A stretch of 64,000 nucleotides of DNA from Mauremys mutica (lineage: Eukaryota > Chordata > Testudines > Geoemydidae), in contig NC_059075.1 of assembly GCF_020497125.1 (NCBI RefSeq), positions 64,189,321 through 64,253,320 of the forward strand, given 5' to 3'. Below, one piece after another: positions 49,032 through 61,499 of this stretch (positions are counted from its first letter, which is position 1; each line of letters starts with the position of its first letter). The notes under the pieces are model-generated. The model was not told the DNA's origin, ran no database searches, and saw only the letters and a program-made list of their open reading frames with translations. The translations under genes and the position numbers were made by a program.

Positions 49032-51725
49032 CTGCAAAGCAAAAGCTGTTTGAAATGCATGTCAAATTTATAGAATTTTCTTACAGAGAAACATTTTGGG
49101 GGTGAAGTATTCAGTAATTTGAAACCCAGAGAAAAACAATTTAAATTCCACATGTGGGTCCAGTGGAGATCATAACATTTAAATGGTCTCATAGACTGGC
49201 TGTGGTTGAAGTCACAACTGACTACAGACAGCTGCATATCTTCTGCTTCTTGAGGTAGGAGAACCCTGCCATCCTTCACTTTTGCTCTGCAACTATTCTG
49301 TTAGCAAGGATGATGATGGGAAACTGATAAGAAATACAGCGTGTGAAAGAAGCAGGAAAAGAGCTAAAAGAGAACAATTTACCCAAAATGAATGATTACA
49401 TTTTTTAAATTATTGACTTCAATAGGGTAACGGTTTCACTCCCAGTTCCTTTAAACTTATAAATGAAGCCCATGCTTAACTGCTGACAGTTATACCCGAT
49501 ATGTTAGAAAAAATTCTCTCTTTCAGCACAGCTGGTTTGTCTTGACATGAACTGACATTCCATAGAAAACTATTGTTAACATGAATTCAAATTTCAGCAA
49601 CAAAGGGAGTAAAAAAAGATTAGCTGTGAAGGTCTGACCTCATTTAAGTTAATGGAATTTTGTCATCTACTTTGATAGAGCCAAGATTTCACCCCGTAGC
49701 CCAATGGCATCTTCTGGAAAGGCTTTAGGATACAACTAAAGGTCTCAATCCTGCCAACACACATGCAATTTTACATATGTGCATCAGCCCACTCAATTCA
49801 ATGTCAGATAGTTCAGACCCAAAAAATAGGGGTTGGAAATAGGTTTTATAAAATATATATTATCTGTAAAAATGGAAACAGGTTTTGTTTATATTTAAAT
49901 ATTCCTCTGCAGTGATTGCAACACAAATCCAAACACCACTATAACAGTATGTGAAATCAGGAAGTAAAACAGCCTAGTCTGCTTTACTTTTTCCCTTCAT
50001 TCTTTCAGTTTGGACAATTAAACAGCAGTAAAAGTGAAAAACAAATTAGATTTATTTAAAAAATCCAACAACCACAAGCCCTGTTTTAATAATCTCATGT
50101 TAATTAGTGTCCCTATGAAAAACACAGAGGTACCTATTCTAATTTCAGTATGGATTATATCCATGTTAAGGGATGGTAAACATACACCCCAACACACAAA
50201 CATATAGCTAAATATAGAGAAATAAGATTAGATGGCTCATTACATTAAACGACCTAAGGTGTATGTATGTAGGTCTGACACAGTCAAGTAAAAGGTAGAC
50301 ATGTCAGTGACAGCAATAAATAAAAAATAATTACATTGCATTAAAGACTGACATTTAAGATATGTTTTTCAATATGAGATAAGAGACAGCAATATAAGGC
50401 AACTCAAGTATTGCTCTCCATGAAGAGGAGAAAGGAAATATCAGGTCTTTGCTTCAGCAGCACATTTTCTTCTGAGAAGGATCAGGGGTGAGGAAGAATT
50501 TTACACCACTAGAACTGTTTTCCTGAGTGGTTTCCCCCTGTATTTCAACAGGTGAATGAAATGGAGGACTGGAAATTTGTGTCCAACACTGATTGAGTCT
50601 TTGCTACTGAAAATGCCATGGTGATCGATGTGATATAAACCTAATTAATAAAGAGAAAATTACAATCTCATGGATTTCTAGGATTTAGAATAAAATAATA
50701 ATGTTCCTATTGCTAACACCTGGATTACATACATACTTCTTGCTCAACTGAGCTCCATAAACATTAACCTCCATAAGCATCAAGGACATTAAAAAAAAAA
50801 AAACATGATAGCTGATATCTCTGTCATAGTGTTTATTTTGTTGATAAGAACAACTAATCAGATTTAGTGATGATTTTTTCTTTCTGGACTCATCTGTTTA
50901 GTTTGGAGTGCTTGTTCGTCTTTATTCTTGAATGTTACAAAATACAAAAAAGAAAATAATTGTGCGTATATGTATTATATATAAATAAATGGGGTGGGAA
51001 TGACCGTAACAAGAATATGCACATCTCCTTTCCTAAGTGGGGTAGGAATGAACATATGCAGGTCCCTCTCCCTTCTTCTCAAAAAAAAAAAAATCTACAT
51101 TTGACATATGCATGAGGTGTAATATTTGTGTTTATTTGCCGTTATATTTTCAAATGCTGTTTATGAGAATAAAAATACATGGGTTCTGGTTTTCTTCTGA
51201 GATTTCAATTCCCAAGTGGTGCAAAACTATGAAATGTGGAATTCTTAAACACCAGTTTAGTGAGCTTGCTGTTATGGGCCCTCCGTAGAGTCTCTCCTCT
51301 TCAAGCCTCTCTTTTGATCCTTTGTTTTCTCTGTGGGTCACCACTGATCCATCCTCTAAAGACACTTGGCTGCTCTGAGGGTGAAGAAGAAGGTGGCTGA
51401 TCTGCCACCATAAATGTTACAGATTATTTTAAATGTTTGTATATTGATTTATCAGCCGCTGGTATTATACCCAAGTCATATCTATGAATAATTACACTGC
51501 ATATGGTAACCCACACAGCTCTCCACAACAAAACCAAGTTAGCACAGTATAGTTCATAACACATAACATCTTTGTAACTTTTCTTATGGCTGCTAGTTTA
51601 CCAAATAATGTTACAGTTAAAATCTTAACATTTAAATGTACAGAGATTAGTATTTACGAGAAGGTGCATAAATATTGAAATATCCATAGAGTTTCTTAAC
51701 TAAACATACAGATGTAAACTATGAA
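49032..51725. other. PTGR2 intron 1, first part
   Basis: AT-rich, no exon. Holds a U6-like fragment at 50445-50465. Confidence 0.4.
50445..50465 (+). pseudogene. Possible truncated U6 snRNA pseudogene fragment
   Basis: The 21 bases resemble the U6 snRNA 5' end (18 of 21 by eye, including TTGCTTC and GCAGCACAT), then the match stops. Retroposed U6 heads are known in vertebrate genomes; the length is short, so chance is possible. Confidence 0.3.
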
Positions 51726-51728
51726 GAG

Positions 51729-51848
51729 AAGAGCAGCCTAGTAGCAAGGGTACTAGCCTGGAACTTGGGAGAGCTCAGTTCAACTCCGTACTCTGCCGCA
51801 GAGTTGCCTTGATGTGGCCCTCTGCACAATTTAATCCCTAGATAGAAT
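51729..51848 (+). repeat. MIR-type SINE
   Basis: AGCAGCCTAGTAGCAAGGGT, CTGGAACTTGGGAGAGCTCA, then GTTCAACTCCGTACTCTGCC follow the MIR head and core order. Confidence 0.55.
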
Positions 51849-53645
51849 TGGAAAAGGGGTGTCTGCAGGCAGAGTAAATGCACAGTTCCCATGTACCACG
51901 GAATAGTTCACCGTGTTACTACTGCATAAACCTTTATGAAGGACTTCAATGGGCATGAACTAAGGAGGAGTCAAAGGATCCACATTTATGCTGATCCAGG
52001 GGCCCAAACATCCCATGCAACTAGTATGGAAGGGCTGTCATTTTCATAGCCCATAGGCTGAAATAGCAGCCACAGGAGTCTCTGCAGCAGCCCCACTCAA
52101 CAGCTCTGGGGTTTGAGTATAAGGAATGGATTTCACCCCCAAAAATATCTCCACACTCCACCCACTTAAAGCCTAAATACACAGGTTTTATGTAGGTGTA
52201 ATGGATTTTACCCACAGGCATCATGTAGTTATTTTAATATGGGCCTAAGTTAGAGAGAGATTAAGTTTTTATGTGCACACTTTTGACAATCTTTGTAATT
52301 CTGAAGTCACTATGCAATTGTATTATGAGAATGGAAAGAGTATTAACAAGGGCCAATTAATAATTCTTAAATATATATGTATTTCTACCCTCCCCAACAC
52401 CTGCTCTGTATTGTGGCACACAGTAAGTGCAGACCTCAAAATATTCAGCCCCATCTGGAAATTCCAGTATGTCAGTAAGTGTTGAAGTTATTTAAACATA
52501 TTTTTACCACTTTAGCATCAATGCATTTTTTTAAATCTCTGATTAACAAACAAAAATATTAAAACACAGGAAAACAGCACATTCGCAGTAGTGCACAGGA
52601 AGATGAGAGAAAGAGGGGGAGGCATCTAAGGAGCAAAATCTTAGATGACTTATTTGAAGGTCTGAAGTTCTTGGGGGACAGGAATACTGTTAATATTTGA
52701 GTTCAGCTTACTGATCTGTTGTTGATAAACTTGTACAGCAATGCCATTTGGAGACCTTCCCTGATACAGTGAGTGGGTGGTGAGAGAATAAGGGGGAAGC
52801 TGGTGACTGAAGTGTCACTCTATGGCAGCTGTCACAGTAAAAGATAATTATGGAGATGGACATTTATTTCTCAGTACAACTGCACTTATTCCAGGCTGCA
52901 AGCCAATAAACCATTACACAAGTGAAAAATGCTGGACACATTCATATCACAATGTAACATGAAGCACCAATATCTTCCAACATTAAAAAGCAATAGAGAC
53001 TTCATAAGAAAAAAAATAAGATCACACGTTTTAGTACCATTGGATTATGGGAGTCTTTTGGAGGGACTGAAAGGAAAAATATTTTTCTTTAAAAAGTGAA
53101 AAAAGAGTAGTATTTACATTACTGCCTTGAATACATGTGTCATGTCAATAAATGTCATTTCTAAGGAAAATTGTATAGGTTCAGTTCTTTAGGATAAGAT
53201 GCTACACACTTTAACACATTAAACTTTTCAAATAATAATGGACTGAGTGTATTAATTGAGAATGTTCTTTTATCACATTCAGAGTATAAATTACGGCAAG
53301 GTTAAACCGCCATGACTGAATGCCAGGATCATTTGAGTCATGCTGCAGCAGCAGCAGCATTAGAGAGGGTCACAGCAATATTCCCAGAGGAGTCTCAACT
53401 ACATTCTCTGTCCTACTTTTACTTTTCCCCATGTCTCTTCCCACTTTTGCAAACAGGCATACAACAACCCTTTCAAGGGACTAAAATACATTAGTGAAGA
53501 CGACAATGTTGTAGGCTTTATTTTGGGAAAAAAAGTCAATGCTTTTTTGTTTTCATTTGTGTATTGGTAGCACCGTTTATTATTAAGGTTTCCCAACACT
53601 TCCCATTATAAGATGGTGCTTTCAATTGCTTATAATTTTGCCAAA
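51849..53645. other. PTGR2 intron 1, middle part
   Basis: AT-rich, nothing recognised. A short CAG run (five units with one imperfect) near 53344-53358. Confidence 0.4.
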
Positions 53646-54365
53646 CTTTAACCACTAGGGTTGAAATGTTATATGCTAGGTGTCTGTCTCAAGCTGAATT
53701 TTTCTGGAAAGTTTCAGCCAAAAAGGTTCAGCTGTTTCCAAGAAAAAGACTGGGGAACCATGTTTCCCATATTAAAAAGTTCTGGCAACTCTTTCTTGGT
53801 GACTCTGCTAGTGCCTCCTGCTTTGGAGCAGGGACTTGAAATTTGGCAGAGGATGGGCCTTTGTATCAGGTATATGCTTTTTGCTGTTCTTAGGGAAATC
53901 TACCCAAATTTGGCCAAGTTACAAGTTTTTGAAAAAATCACAGTATGCACATGCTTATTAGAGACATGCTAGACTTTTACAGCTGAAGTCTCCAAAGATT
54001 CTGTCTGCTCTAAGCATGCTTCCTACTGGAGCTGAGCAGAGCATTCCCTGCAATTGCCTCTCTGGGCTGCTGCAGGCAGTGCCAGGGCCAGAACTGGGCA
54101 CAAGAACTGAGAGTCGGAACCTGTCTCTTCTGTGCTCTTAAAGCTTCTCCCATCTGGGCTTAGGCAGCACGGAGAAGGAGGGTGCCTGATCTGAATGCAG
54201 ATGGGACAAGAGCCAGACCAAGTTGGAAGGAATAGATTGTGACAAGGAGCCTCAGGGAGATGCACAAGGAACTGTGATTCGGATGGTGTGTTTTGAGGGG
54301 GAGATTAGGACTGGCTAGATGAAGAGAATAGAACTGGGATGAGGAGCCAGGGTGGGGAAGAAAAA
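53646..54365. repeat. Unclassified dispersed repeat-like block
   Basis: Phrases such as CCAAATTTGGCCAAGTTACA and GGAAAGTTTCAGCCAAAAAG recur in turtle sequence as I remember it; class unknown. No inverted ends or target duplication found. Confidence 0.3.
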
Positions 54366-54370
54366 GGAAT

Positions 54371-54534
54371 GGGGGATAGCTCAGTGGTTTGAGCCTTGGT
54401 TTACTAAACCCAGGGTTGTGAGTTCAGCCCTTGAGGGGACCATTTAGGGAACTGAGGTTAAAAAACTGTCTGGGGATTGGTCCTGAGTAGGGGGTTGGAC
54501 TAGATGACCTCCTGAGGTCCCTGACATTCTATGG
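54371..54534 (+). mobile_element. tRNA-derived SINE
   Basis: GGGGGATAGCTCAGTGGTTT supplies a tRNA-like A box, GTTGTGAGTTCAGCCCTTG a B box, and the tail GGGGTTGGACTAGATGACC to AGGTCCCTGACATTCTATGG is the CR1-like 3' module. Complete. This is not a functional tRNA gene. Confidence 0.9.
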
Positions 54535-55224
54535 ACAGGTTCAGGAAGACAGAGCAGAAGGGGTCAAGCTTTGATGAAATAGGCAGAAGAGTCTGTGTGC
54601 ACACTACAGCACACATCCCTCCAGAGCCTGGAATGGAATCCAGGATTCCTGAGCCTCATTCCTTTGGAGTCAGCAAATATCTGTGGCAACCCACTAGCAA
54701 AGTATGTGTCTCATCTTCATCTAGTACTGGAGTACATAGAGGATGACAACCTACTACTGCTATCAGTTATTCAGTTAGCTCAAGTGGCAAATGTCCACAT
54801 GTAGATCTATGGTTCCACCCCTGCCGATAAGCCATGTAGGTGTCAATATGATGCTACATGATGGAATTTCTATTTGTTCAGTTTGCTTTTTTAAAACCTA
54901 ATAAATTGCAACAAAAAACATTTTTAAAAGAATGTTATTAAGATTACAAAGGAAAGCACTCAAATGTTAGGAAATGCCAGAATTAAGGTTGCCTGAGACT
55001 CAGAGATTAAAGTCAAAATTAATCCACTAATTTTGAGTGCCAAACTTGAGACAACTAGGACCTGTTTTTTTTCTTCAGAATATTTAACATTATAAACCAC
55101 TTTATATGTTCAAAGCACAGCTCCCAAATCTTCTATTGCAGCTCAGCACTTCAGATCAGACCCCAGGGTCTCAAATCACACAATAAAAAAATGGAGGACA
55201 TACAATTAGTGACCACCAGTGAAA
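54535..55224. other. PTGR2 intron 1, nothing recognised
   Basis: No exon or named repeat. Confidence 0.35.
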
Positions 55225-55345
55225 AGTCTGGTTTAAGTGACTTCCCCAGCAACACACAGGAACACTTTGGCAGAGACAGGGATAGAATCTAATTCTCAAA
55301 GCCAACATTCAAGTGCCTTAACCATGAGACCATCTTTTCTCATTC
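55225..55345 (-). repeat. MIR-type SINE, reverse orientation
   Basis: AGTGACTTCCCCAGCAACAC, GGCAGAGACAGGGATAGAAT, then AGTGCCTTAACCATGAGACC read as the reverse of the MIR/tRNA body. Confidence 0.55.
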
Positions 55346-56630
55346 TGACACCCCTTGCCTCATTTGCGACATCTTCCAACCCCACTAGACCACTAGAGAC
55401 CTCCAATGCATCACCCAAGTAGGCTGAATGCCATTCAGCTAGTCCATCTCTGAACTGTGCCCAAAAACATCTATACTTGTCCATGCTTCACGCTCCATGT
55501 CCTTGCTCTTGTGTCCTGCTCCAACACCAAGTGGCAGCAGCTATTGCCACCTGCAGAAGGCCGGGAGCCACAGTGGCCCAGCCTGTATTCTACATTAGTC
55601 CCTCACCCTTCCGGGGAATTCAGCTGGTAGCTCCTCTGTGGAGCTGTGAGCACGGTCATGTGGTTGGCGTGGTTCACAAAGTCTCCCGACACTTGTCCCT
55701 TTTGCATCAAGAGAGACCCTGGCACACATCTGTGTAGAGCGCGTCTGGCTGCAGCCCCTCTTCCAGCTCCTCCAGAACCTGCTGAGGTTCTAACTGCATT
55801 TCTCCCCATACCTCCTTGTATATGCACACCCCACCCATGGCCTTACAGAGGCACGAGACCTCCATATCAACCTCCTCCTGGCACTGGCAAGATGGCCATC
55901 AATCAGACCAGGAGGCATTCCTCCCCCTCATTTGAGGCAGTGGGCCTTAAATTTTGGATGGGCCTATGCCCACCCATCCCAGTATCTGCAATATGTGCAC
56001 ACCTTCCAACTTCTGCAACAGCTGAGGCAGGAGTCCTACAGACAACAGTATTCTTCATTCCACAACCCTTATTCATCCCCAGAGCACAATCTGTCCTGGG
56101 CACTAAATGAGGCAGGGGGAAAACAATATGTAATCATGCAGTTAAATACTGTAATCTGACACAAGGAGGCTGAACTGAAGTTGCACGGGCAACCTTCATT
56201 CTGGCATTTTCTCATTTCTGAGTGCTTGACTTTGCAACCTTAGTGATATTCTTTTAACATAGTTTGTGTATGTAATAAAATATATATTAAGAAACACTCA
56301 CTAAATAATCTCCAAAAATTATGTATGTATTTATTTTACAAATGATAAGCAGAAAATTGTTTGGTGTTTTCTGACTGAAACTAAGGCCTTACATTTTAAG
56401 CCACGGTCTAATCCTACATATTCTAACTCACCTGAGTAGCCCTACTGAAATCAATAGGACAATTTATGTGAATAAGAGTTTGTAGGACTGGGCCACATAT
56501 TAGTACCTATTCAAAAAACCAGGCTTAAACAGCATAGCCCTGGAGCATAACCTCCTATGGAAAAATTCACAGAAGGGACACAAAGGAAGGAAATCTCCTT
56601 GCACAGGCCCTACAGGCAGGAGGGCGGGGC
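55346..56630. other. PTGR2 intron 1, no gene seen
   Basis: A comparatively GC-rich block at 55480-56110 carries overlapping frames (for example 55646-56110, 154 codons), but I see no domain, no splice pairing and no known repeat. Could be a diverged LTR or intronic unique DNA. Confidence 0.35.
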
Positions 56631-56632
56631 AC

Positions 56633-57845
56633 TATGTTCCCTCTAAGCTGTGCAGTTGGGCGGCCGCCCAGGTGAGATTCAAGTGCCGCCCAGTTGATTA
56701 GCAGAGCATCCAGCAGTGTTCAGGTGCCTCTCCCTCCCACCACTTTGCAGCTACGTTGCTCCTGCAGCTGCTCCTGTGACCCTCCTGCTGGCTGTGCAGA
56801 GTGGGAGGAGGGAGAGGGGCACCGATGTCAGTGTGTCTCCCTCCCCCCACCTCTGTACCCCATCTCCGCGGCTCCAGGCACCAGCACACCAAGCGTGTGC
56901 CTGGGGCGGCAAGCCACAGGGGGCGCTCTGCTGGTCGCCGCAAGGGCGGCAGGCAGGTTGCCTTCGGTGGCGCGCCTGCGGAGGGTCCGCTGGTCCCACG
57001 GCTTCAGCGGACCTCCCGCAGGCTGCCGCCAAATCCGCAGGACCAGGGACCTCCCACAGGCTGCCGCCAAATCCGCGGGACCAGGGACTTCCCGCAGGCA
57101 AGCCGCCGAGGGCAGCCTGCCTGCTGTGCTTGGGGCGGCAAAATACCTAGAGCCACCCCTGCCGCAGAGAGGGGAGAGGGAGCAGTCTGGCTCAGGACTC
57201 AGAGCTTCTGTGGTCTGAACGACTGGTGCCTCTAGGCGGTGAGTGCCTTTCTTAAAGAGACAGCACACGGTCTCTGAGACTTTCCCAGCAGCCATCTCTC
57301 TCTCACTCACTCACACACACACACACACACACCCCATCTCCACAGAGCGGGGGAAGGGAGACAGGGCTCAGGACAGAGCAGGAGAGCTTTCAATGAGTGC
57401 CTTAAAGAGATAGCGCATGGCGTCTCTCAGAGACTTCCCCAGCAGCCAGCACAAACACAGTCTGTGTCACACACACACACAGTCTCTGTCTCTTTCACAC
57501 TCACCTCCCAACACATACTTGTATTATTATTGTTGTTATTTCTTGGTACTTCCCGTAATGCACATATATTCTCTGTAATTTTATTCTTTCAAAGTGTGTT
57601 ATTTTAGTGTTTTGACTGGTCTATACATTTCATAATTTTTGTTTCTCTTACACTTACATTTAATTCTTTGAGTAGTGAATTCTAAAATGCCTAACCTGTC
57701 CTGGCTGGAGTAATTATCCCTATGGTAACTTTTAAAAAATATATATATTTTTGTTTTTACTGGTGGCACACATCTGCAAATACCTTGTTGCGCATCACAA
57801 AAAATTTTCCGCACACACATGGAAAAAATTGGAGGGAACATTCAG
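56633..57845. mobile_element. Composite DNA element with ATGTTCCCTC ends and a nested hAT
   Basis: Left ACTATGTTCCCTCTAA and right TTGGAGGGAACATTC are inverted. Inside, 56862-57163 is a second element: GCGGCTCCAGGCACCAGC to CTAGAGCCACCCCTG, whose core repeats AGGGACCTCCCGCAGGCTGC-type words in both directions. CA tracts and CACACAGTCTCTG repeats follow. The many overlapping 80-170 codon frames here are by-products. No clear target duplication. Confidence 0.5.
57311..57332. repeat. (CA)n microsatellite
   Basis: Eleven CA units, with a second shorter tract near 57470-57480. Confidence 0.85.
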
Positions 57846-58009
57846 CCAGGGCAGTGCTGCAGAGGTGATGGAGTACTTTCTGCAGAGGAGCTTAGAGATC
57901 CATGTGCAGAGGATCCCCTCTTTGAGCACTTGGTTGGGGGAAGGACACTGTGGGCTGGACTAAGGCCCAGATCCATAAAAGTATGTATGCAGTTAAGCCC
58001 CATATTTAG

Positions 58010-58308
58010 ATGCCTAAAGTACATCTATACAGCCTGTGGCAACAAGCCTCCAAGCCCGAGACAACAGACTCGGTCTTGAGTTACCATGCTAAACAGAGCT
58101 GTGTAGATGTTGTGGCTCGGGTTGGAGCTTGGGATCGAAAGCCTGGGGAAGGGGTGGGCTCAGAGCAAGAGCAAGAGCTCAAGCCTGAGACAAATTAAAA
58201 GCGCTATCTACACAGCTATTTTTAGTACCACAGCATGGGCACCATGAGCCCAAGTCTGTTGACTCAGGTGCAGATGCTCACTGCTGCTGCCTGTGTAGAC
58301 ATACCCTT
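58010..58308. mobile_element. MITE with ACATCTATACAGC / TGTAGACATACCC ends
   Basis: Left AGTACATCTATACAGCCTGT, right TGCCTGTGTAGACATACCC: imperfectly inverted GTCTACACAG-type ends. Inside, AAGCCCGAGACAACAGACTC and its mirror words form a partly palindromic body. Confidence 0.55.
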
Positions 58309-58319
58309 CATTTTGGGTT

Positions 58320-58560
58320 TAGGCAGTTAACTCCCAGTTTTGGCTCAAGCTGCAATTCACAAAACTCCCACCAAACCAGGTAGGTGCCTAAGTTTTCTAA
58401 GTAAAAGTTACCTAGGCATCTCAGCATGTGCACTGCTGTCTCTCTCTAGGAGTTCAGTTGCCTATCTCCCACCTAAGCCCCGGACTGATTCACAAACTGG
58501 AGGAAGATAGGCATTCAGCTGCCTAAATTGTTTGCAGGGCCTGATCTGGTAGGGATTCTG
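58320..58560. repeat. Foldback repeat fragment (AGGTGCCTAA family)
   Basis: Contains CAATTCACAAAACTCCCACC, GGTAGGTGCCTAAGTTTTCT and GGAAGATAGGCATTCAGCTG, words shared with the flank of the inverted repeat at 59489-60040. Confidence 0.4.
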
Positions 58561-59488
58561 TAGCTTGATCTATGGATTATGTATTAAATTATATTGATTA
58601 CTTAAGAATTCCCAGTTATCACTCTGAGGTTTGACAGTTCTTATCCCAAGATCAAGCCCAGTATTATTAAAATTACTGTATAGCTGGGAACCCCAATATG
58701 CACAGTTGCAACACTCACACTTTAGGAACCCTTCTGTATTTGTAATAGTTTATTAATACATTTAGCGAAGTCACAAACACTCTGATCCAGCAAGGTAGTT
58801 AGAGATAATACAGAATTTACATCTGAACATCCATATACTCACACCATACCTTGCAGAACAACCTGAAATGTTAGCCATTATCTTCCTCATCACCTTCCTC
58901 ATCATCATCATCAGTGGCCATAATCCTGGCACCTCCCAAGGTCTACATCTCTCTCCTCCTGTACACAGGCTGGGATACAACTTATATGTTACACTGACGC
59001 CACTATGCCTAATGTATATTCAGTAGAGGTTTCTCCTCTCTTCCTTATTTGTATTTCCTTATCCTGCTAATGTTGGGGTGGCCTTCTCCTATTAATGATC
59101 TCATCTTATTATCATATATGCCATTTTATTGCCATGGCATTCTTGTGGTCAAACATCTGCAGATGTTCCTATCCTAAAATATCCAAAAGCTGGTGTTAGC
59201 TCATATTCCTGTGGTTGTCTCATGTTATGTACAAACTTCCCCCTTAAACATTCTATTCCCAGTTCCCAAAACTTAGGGGTGACCATTGGGCTATTTATCT
59301 GTGCTAAAGTTAATAGGCCTCAAGCCTTATGCTAACTGCTGAAGCCAATGTCTTACAGGATACAGGCTCCTTGCGTTACTGCTAAATAAAATAAATGCTA
59401 ATGCTAGCTCTCTGGGCTACAATGCTTTGAGGCTGCCTTTTGGTTCAGGTCCTATTCAAAATCCAGCTGGAGGAGGAGGTGTTACCGC
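58561..59488. other. PTGR2 intron 1, nothing recognised
   Basis: No exon or named repeat. Confidence 0.35.
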
Positions 59489-60040
59489 CTACTTTATAAC
59501 TTTTACCACAGTGGTTAGAGCACTTGCCTAGGACATGGGAAATCCAGTTTCAATTCCAGCCTTTCTGGCAGAGAGGGGGGAGAAAGTATTTACTGAGCAA
59601 TGGGATATTTTGATGTGGGGTTCCTTCAGTCTCTCCTGTTGAAGCTGTTTGAACTAGGATGAGTAATAATAGAATGAATGGAGTAAGATGACTGGACCCA
59701 GGGTCTCCCACCTCCTAGTTGGGTGGGCTTACCACTGGACTATAGAATCATTCTCACACATACTATCTCTGGCCCAGCAAGAGTTTGAGAATGACTCTGT
59801 AGGGAGACCCCTGTTCAAATCCCTTCTCTCCCTCTGGCAGAGGAGGAGGAATTGAACCTGGGGTCTCCATATCCCAGATGATTACTCTAACCACTGTGCT
59901 AAAAGTTATAAGGTGAGTACCTCTTTCCTCTCCCATTCTGTGTGGAGCATGACAGGTTCCTAAAGCCATCTGACTCTAGGTGGCGGGCTCCTGTTTATGA
60001 ATCATTAGCAGAGTTAGGTGCCTATCTACAAGAGAGGAGT
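59489..60040. repeat. Large inverted repeat (SINE-like arms)
   Basis: Left arm 59489-59580 includes ATAACTTTTACCACAGTGGT and TTAGAGCACTTGCCTAGGAC; the right arm 59820-59917 is its reverse complement with mismatches (GATTACTCTAACCACTGTGC, TAAAAGTTATAAGGTGAG). Arms resemble a tRNA head (GGTTAGAGCACTTGCCTAG). The flank continues with GTTCCTAAAGCCATCTGACT. Confidence 0.6.
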
Positions 60041-60149
60041 GGGGCCTACCTCCCCATGGTTGGCCTCTCCCATTGGCTGGCTCAGGCAGCTCTCAGCCTA
60101 GCATGCTGGTTTTGTGGATCACATTCTTAGGCTATGTCTCCCCATTCAT

Positions 60150-61213
60150 TGTATTACACCTGGGGGAATTCTGCGCCACTGCACAATACAGAATTTGTCA
60201 GAAATTAATGCTTTTTGCACAGAATTTCTTCCCCCGCCCCCGAAATGGGCTGCCGTGCTGCTGGCCGCCACTAGGGGCCACTGGCCCTGGCAGAGCCCAG
60301 CTCACACATAGAAGACACTGCCAAGGAGAGGGGGAGGGAACTAGAGGGTTCCAGGCAGCTGCAATTCCCCACATGCGAGAAAGAGATGGTGGCCTGCAGG
60401 AAACTCCACACAAGCCTAAGACAGAGCATCAGGCTGTTTCCCACTCTGGATCCCTGGCATAGGTCCCGACTCTGTGGGTGCTCCAGCCCTGGAGCACCCA
60501 TGGGGAAAAATTAGTGGGTGCTCTGCCCCCACTGGAAGCCAAGCTTCCCTCACCTAGAGCGACTAGATGTCCTGATTTTTGGGTCCTTTTTCTTATATGG
60601 GCTCTTATTACCCCACATCCCCCGTCCCGATTTTTCACACTTGCTGTCTGGTCACTCTACTGCGTCACCCCCTGCCTGCCGCACCTTCTCCTCCTCCTCC
60701 CCCCCCCATAGTGCGCCCTGTCCCCGCTCCTCCGCCTACTTCCCAGAGACCACCAAACAGCAGTTTGGTGGCGTTAACAAGCTCGGGGAGGGAGGAGGAA
60801 GGAGTGGGAACGTGGTGCACTCTGGAGAGGGGGCGGGGCTGGGGCAGGGATTTGGGGAAGGCATTGGAATAGGGGTAGGGAGGGGGCGGAATTGGAGTGG
60901 GGATTTGGGGGAAGGGTTTGGAATGGGGGCAGGGCATGGGGTGGGGCCTCATGGAAGGGGTGGAGTGGGGGCAGGGCTGGGGGGGGGTCAAGAACCCAGG
61001 GAAAAGCAGGGAAGTTGGCGGCTATGACCCCTGGGTTCTGAGGCATAGGTGTCTACTTGCCCTCTTTCATGTGGGTGCTCGACCCCCACTCTGCCCCTGG
61101 CCCCACCCCTACTCCACCCCTTCCGTGAGTGTTATTTTGATAAATAACATTTGCAGAATTTTAAAATGTGTGCAGGATTTTTTTTTTTTGGCACCAAATT
61201 CCCCCAGGAGTAA
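60150..61213. mobile_element. Nested DNA elements; outer CCTGGGGGAATTCTG ends
   Basis: The outer element starts ACACCTGGGGGAATTCTG near 60156 and ends AAATTCCCCCAGGAGT near 61213, clear inverted repeats. Inside lie GCATAGGTCCCGACTCTGTG (60459) and a second GCATAGGTGTCTACTTGCC (61041), ends of another element, plus a mariner-type MITE at 60555 and a G-rich diverged tandem at 60780-61000. Confidence 0.65.
60555..60659. mobile_element. Mariner-type MITE, innermost insertion
   Basis: TAGAGCGACTAGATGTCCTG at the left; the right end reverse complement is TAGAGTGACCAGACAGCAAG. CTGATTTTTGGGTCC and CCCGATTTTTCACAC mark this abundant turtle family. TA at both borders. Confidence 0.78.
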
Positions 61214-61354
61214 TTGTATGGTGCACACAACTCGGCTCTGTGGGTTGCAGTGTCATTCTTGTGGTTTGCTAGGTGGCCTGATGCTCACTGTTGCAACACC
61301 TAAGTCCCTTTGTGGATTCCACCTGCAGTTTGGATTTATACCTGTGTGATAGAG

Positions 61355-61415
61355 ACCGGCACGCGTGAGAGAAGATTATCAGAACAGTCCCTTCTGACTT
61401 GAACAGCTATGATGG
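61355..61415 (+). repeat. CR1/SINE 3'-end fragment
   Basis: AGAAGATTATCAGAACAGTC then CCTTCTGACTTGAACAGCTA, a diverged tail of the CR1/SINE 3' module. Confidence 0.35.
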
Positions 61416-61499
61416 TGGCTAGGTTTGCAATCAGGGTAGAACCACCTCAGTTCATTCTTTACAAGCCAGTCGATGTTGGCCTCAGTCCTACAGAGGCCT

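Noticed and set aside
54371..54534. tRNA gene
   Set aside because: A and B boxes are present but no cloverleaf; followed by a CR1-like tail, so it is a SINE.
56694..57310. Several 80-174 codon frames on both strands
   Set aside because: By-products of the GC-rich nested DNA element.
60518..61349. Frames of 150-169 codons on the + strand
   Set aside because: They run across three nested repeat elements; compositional.
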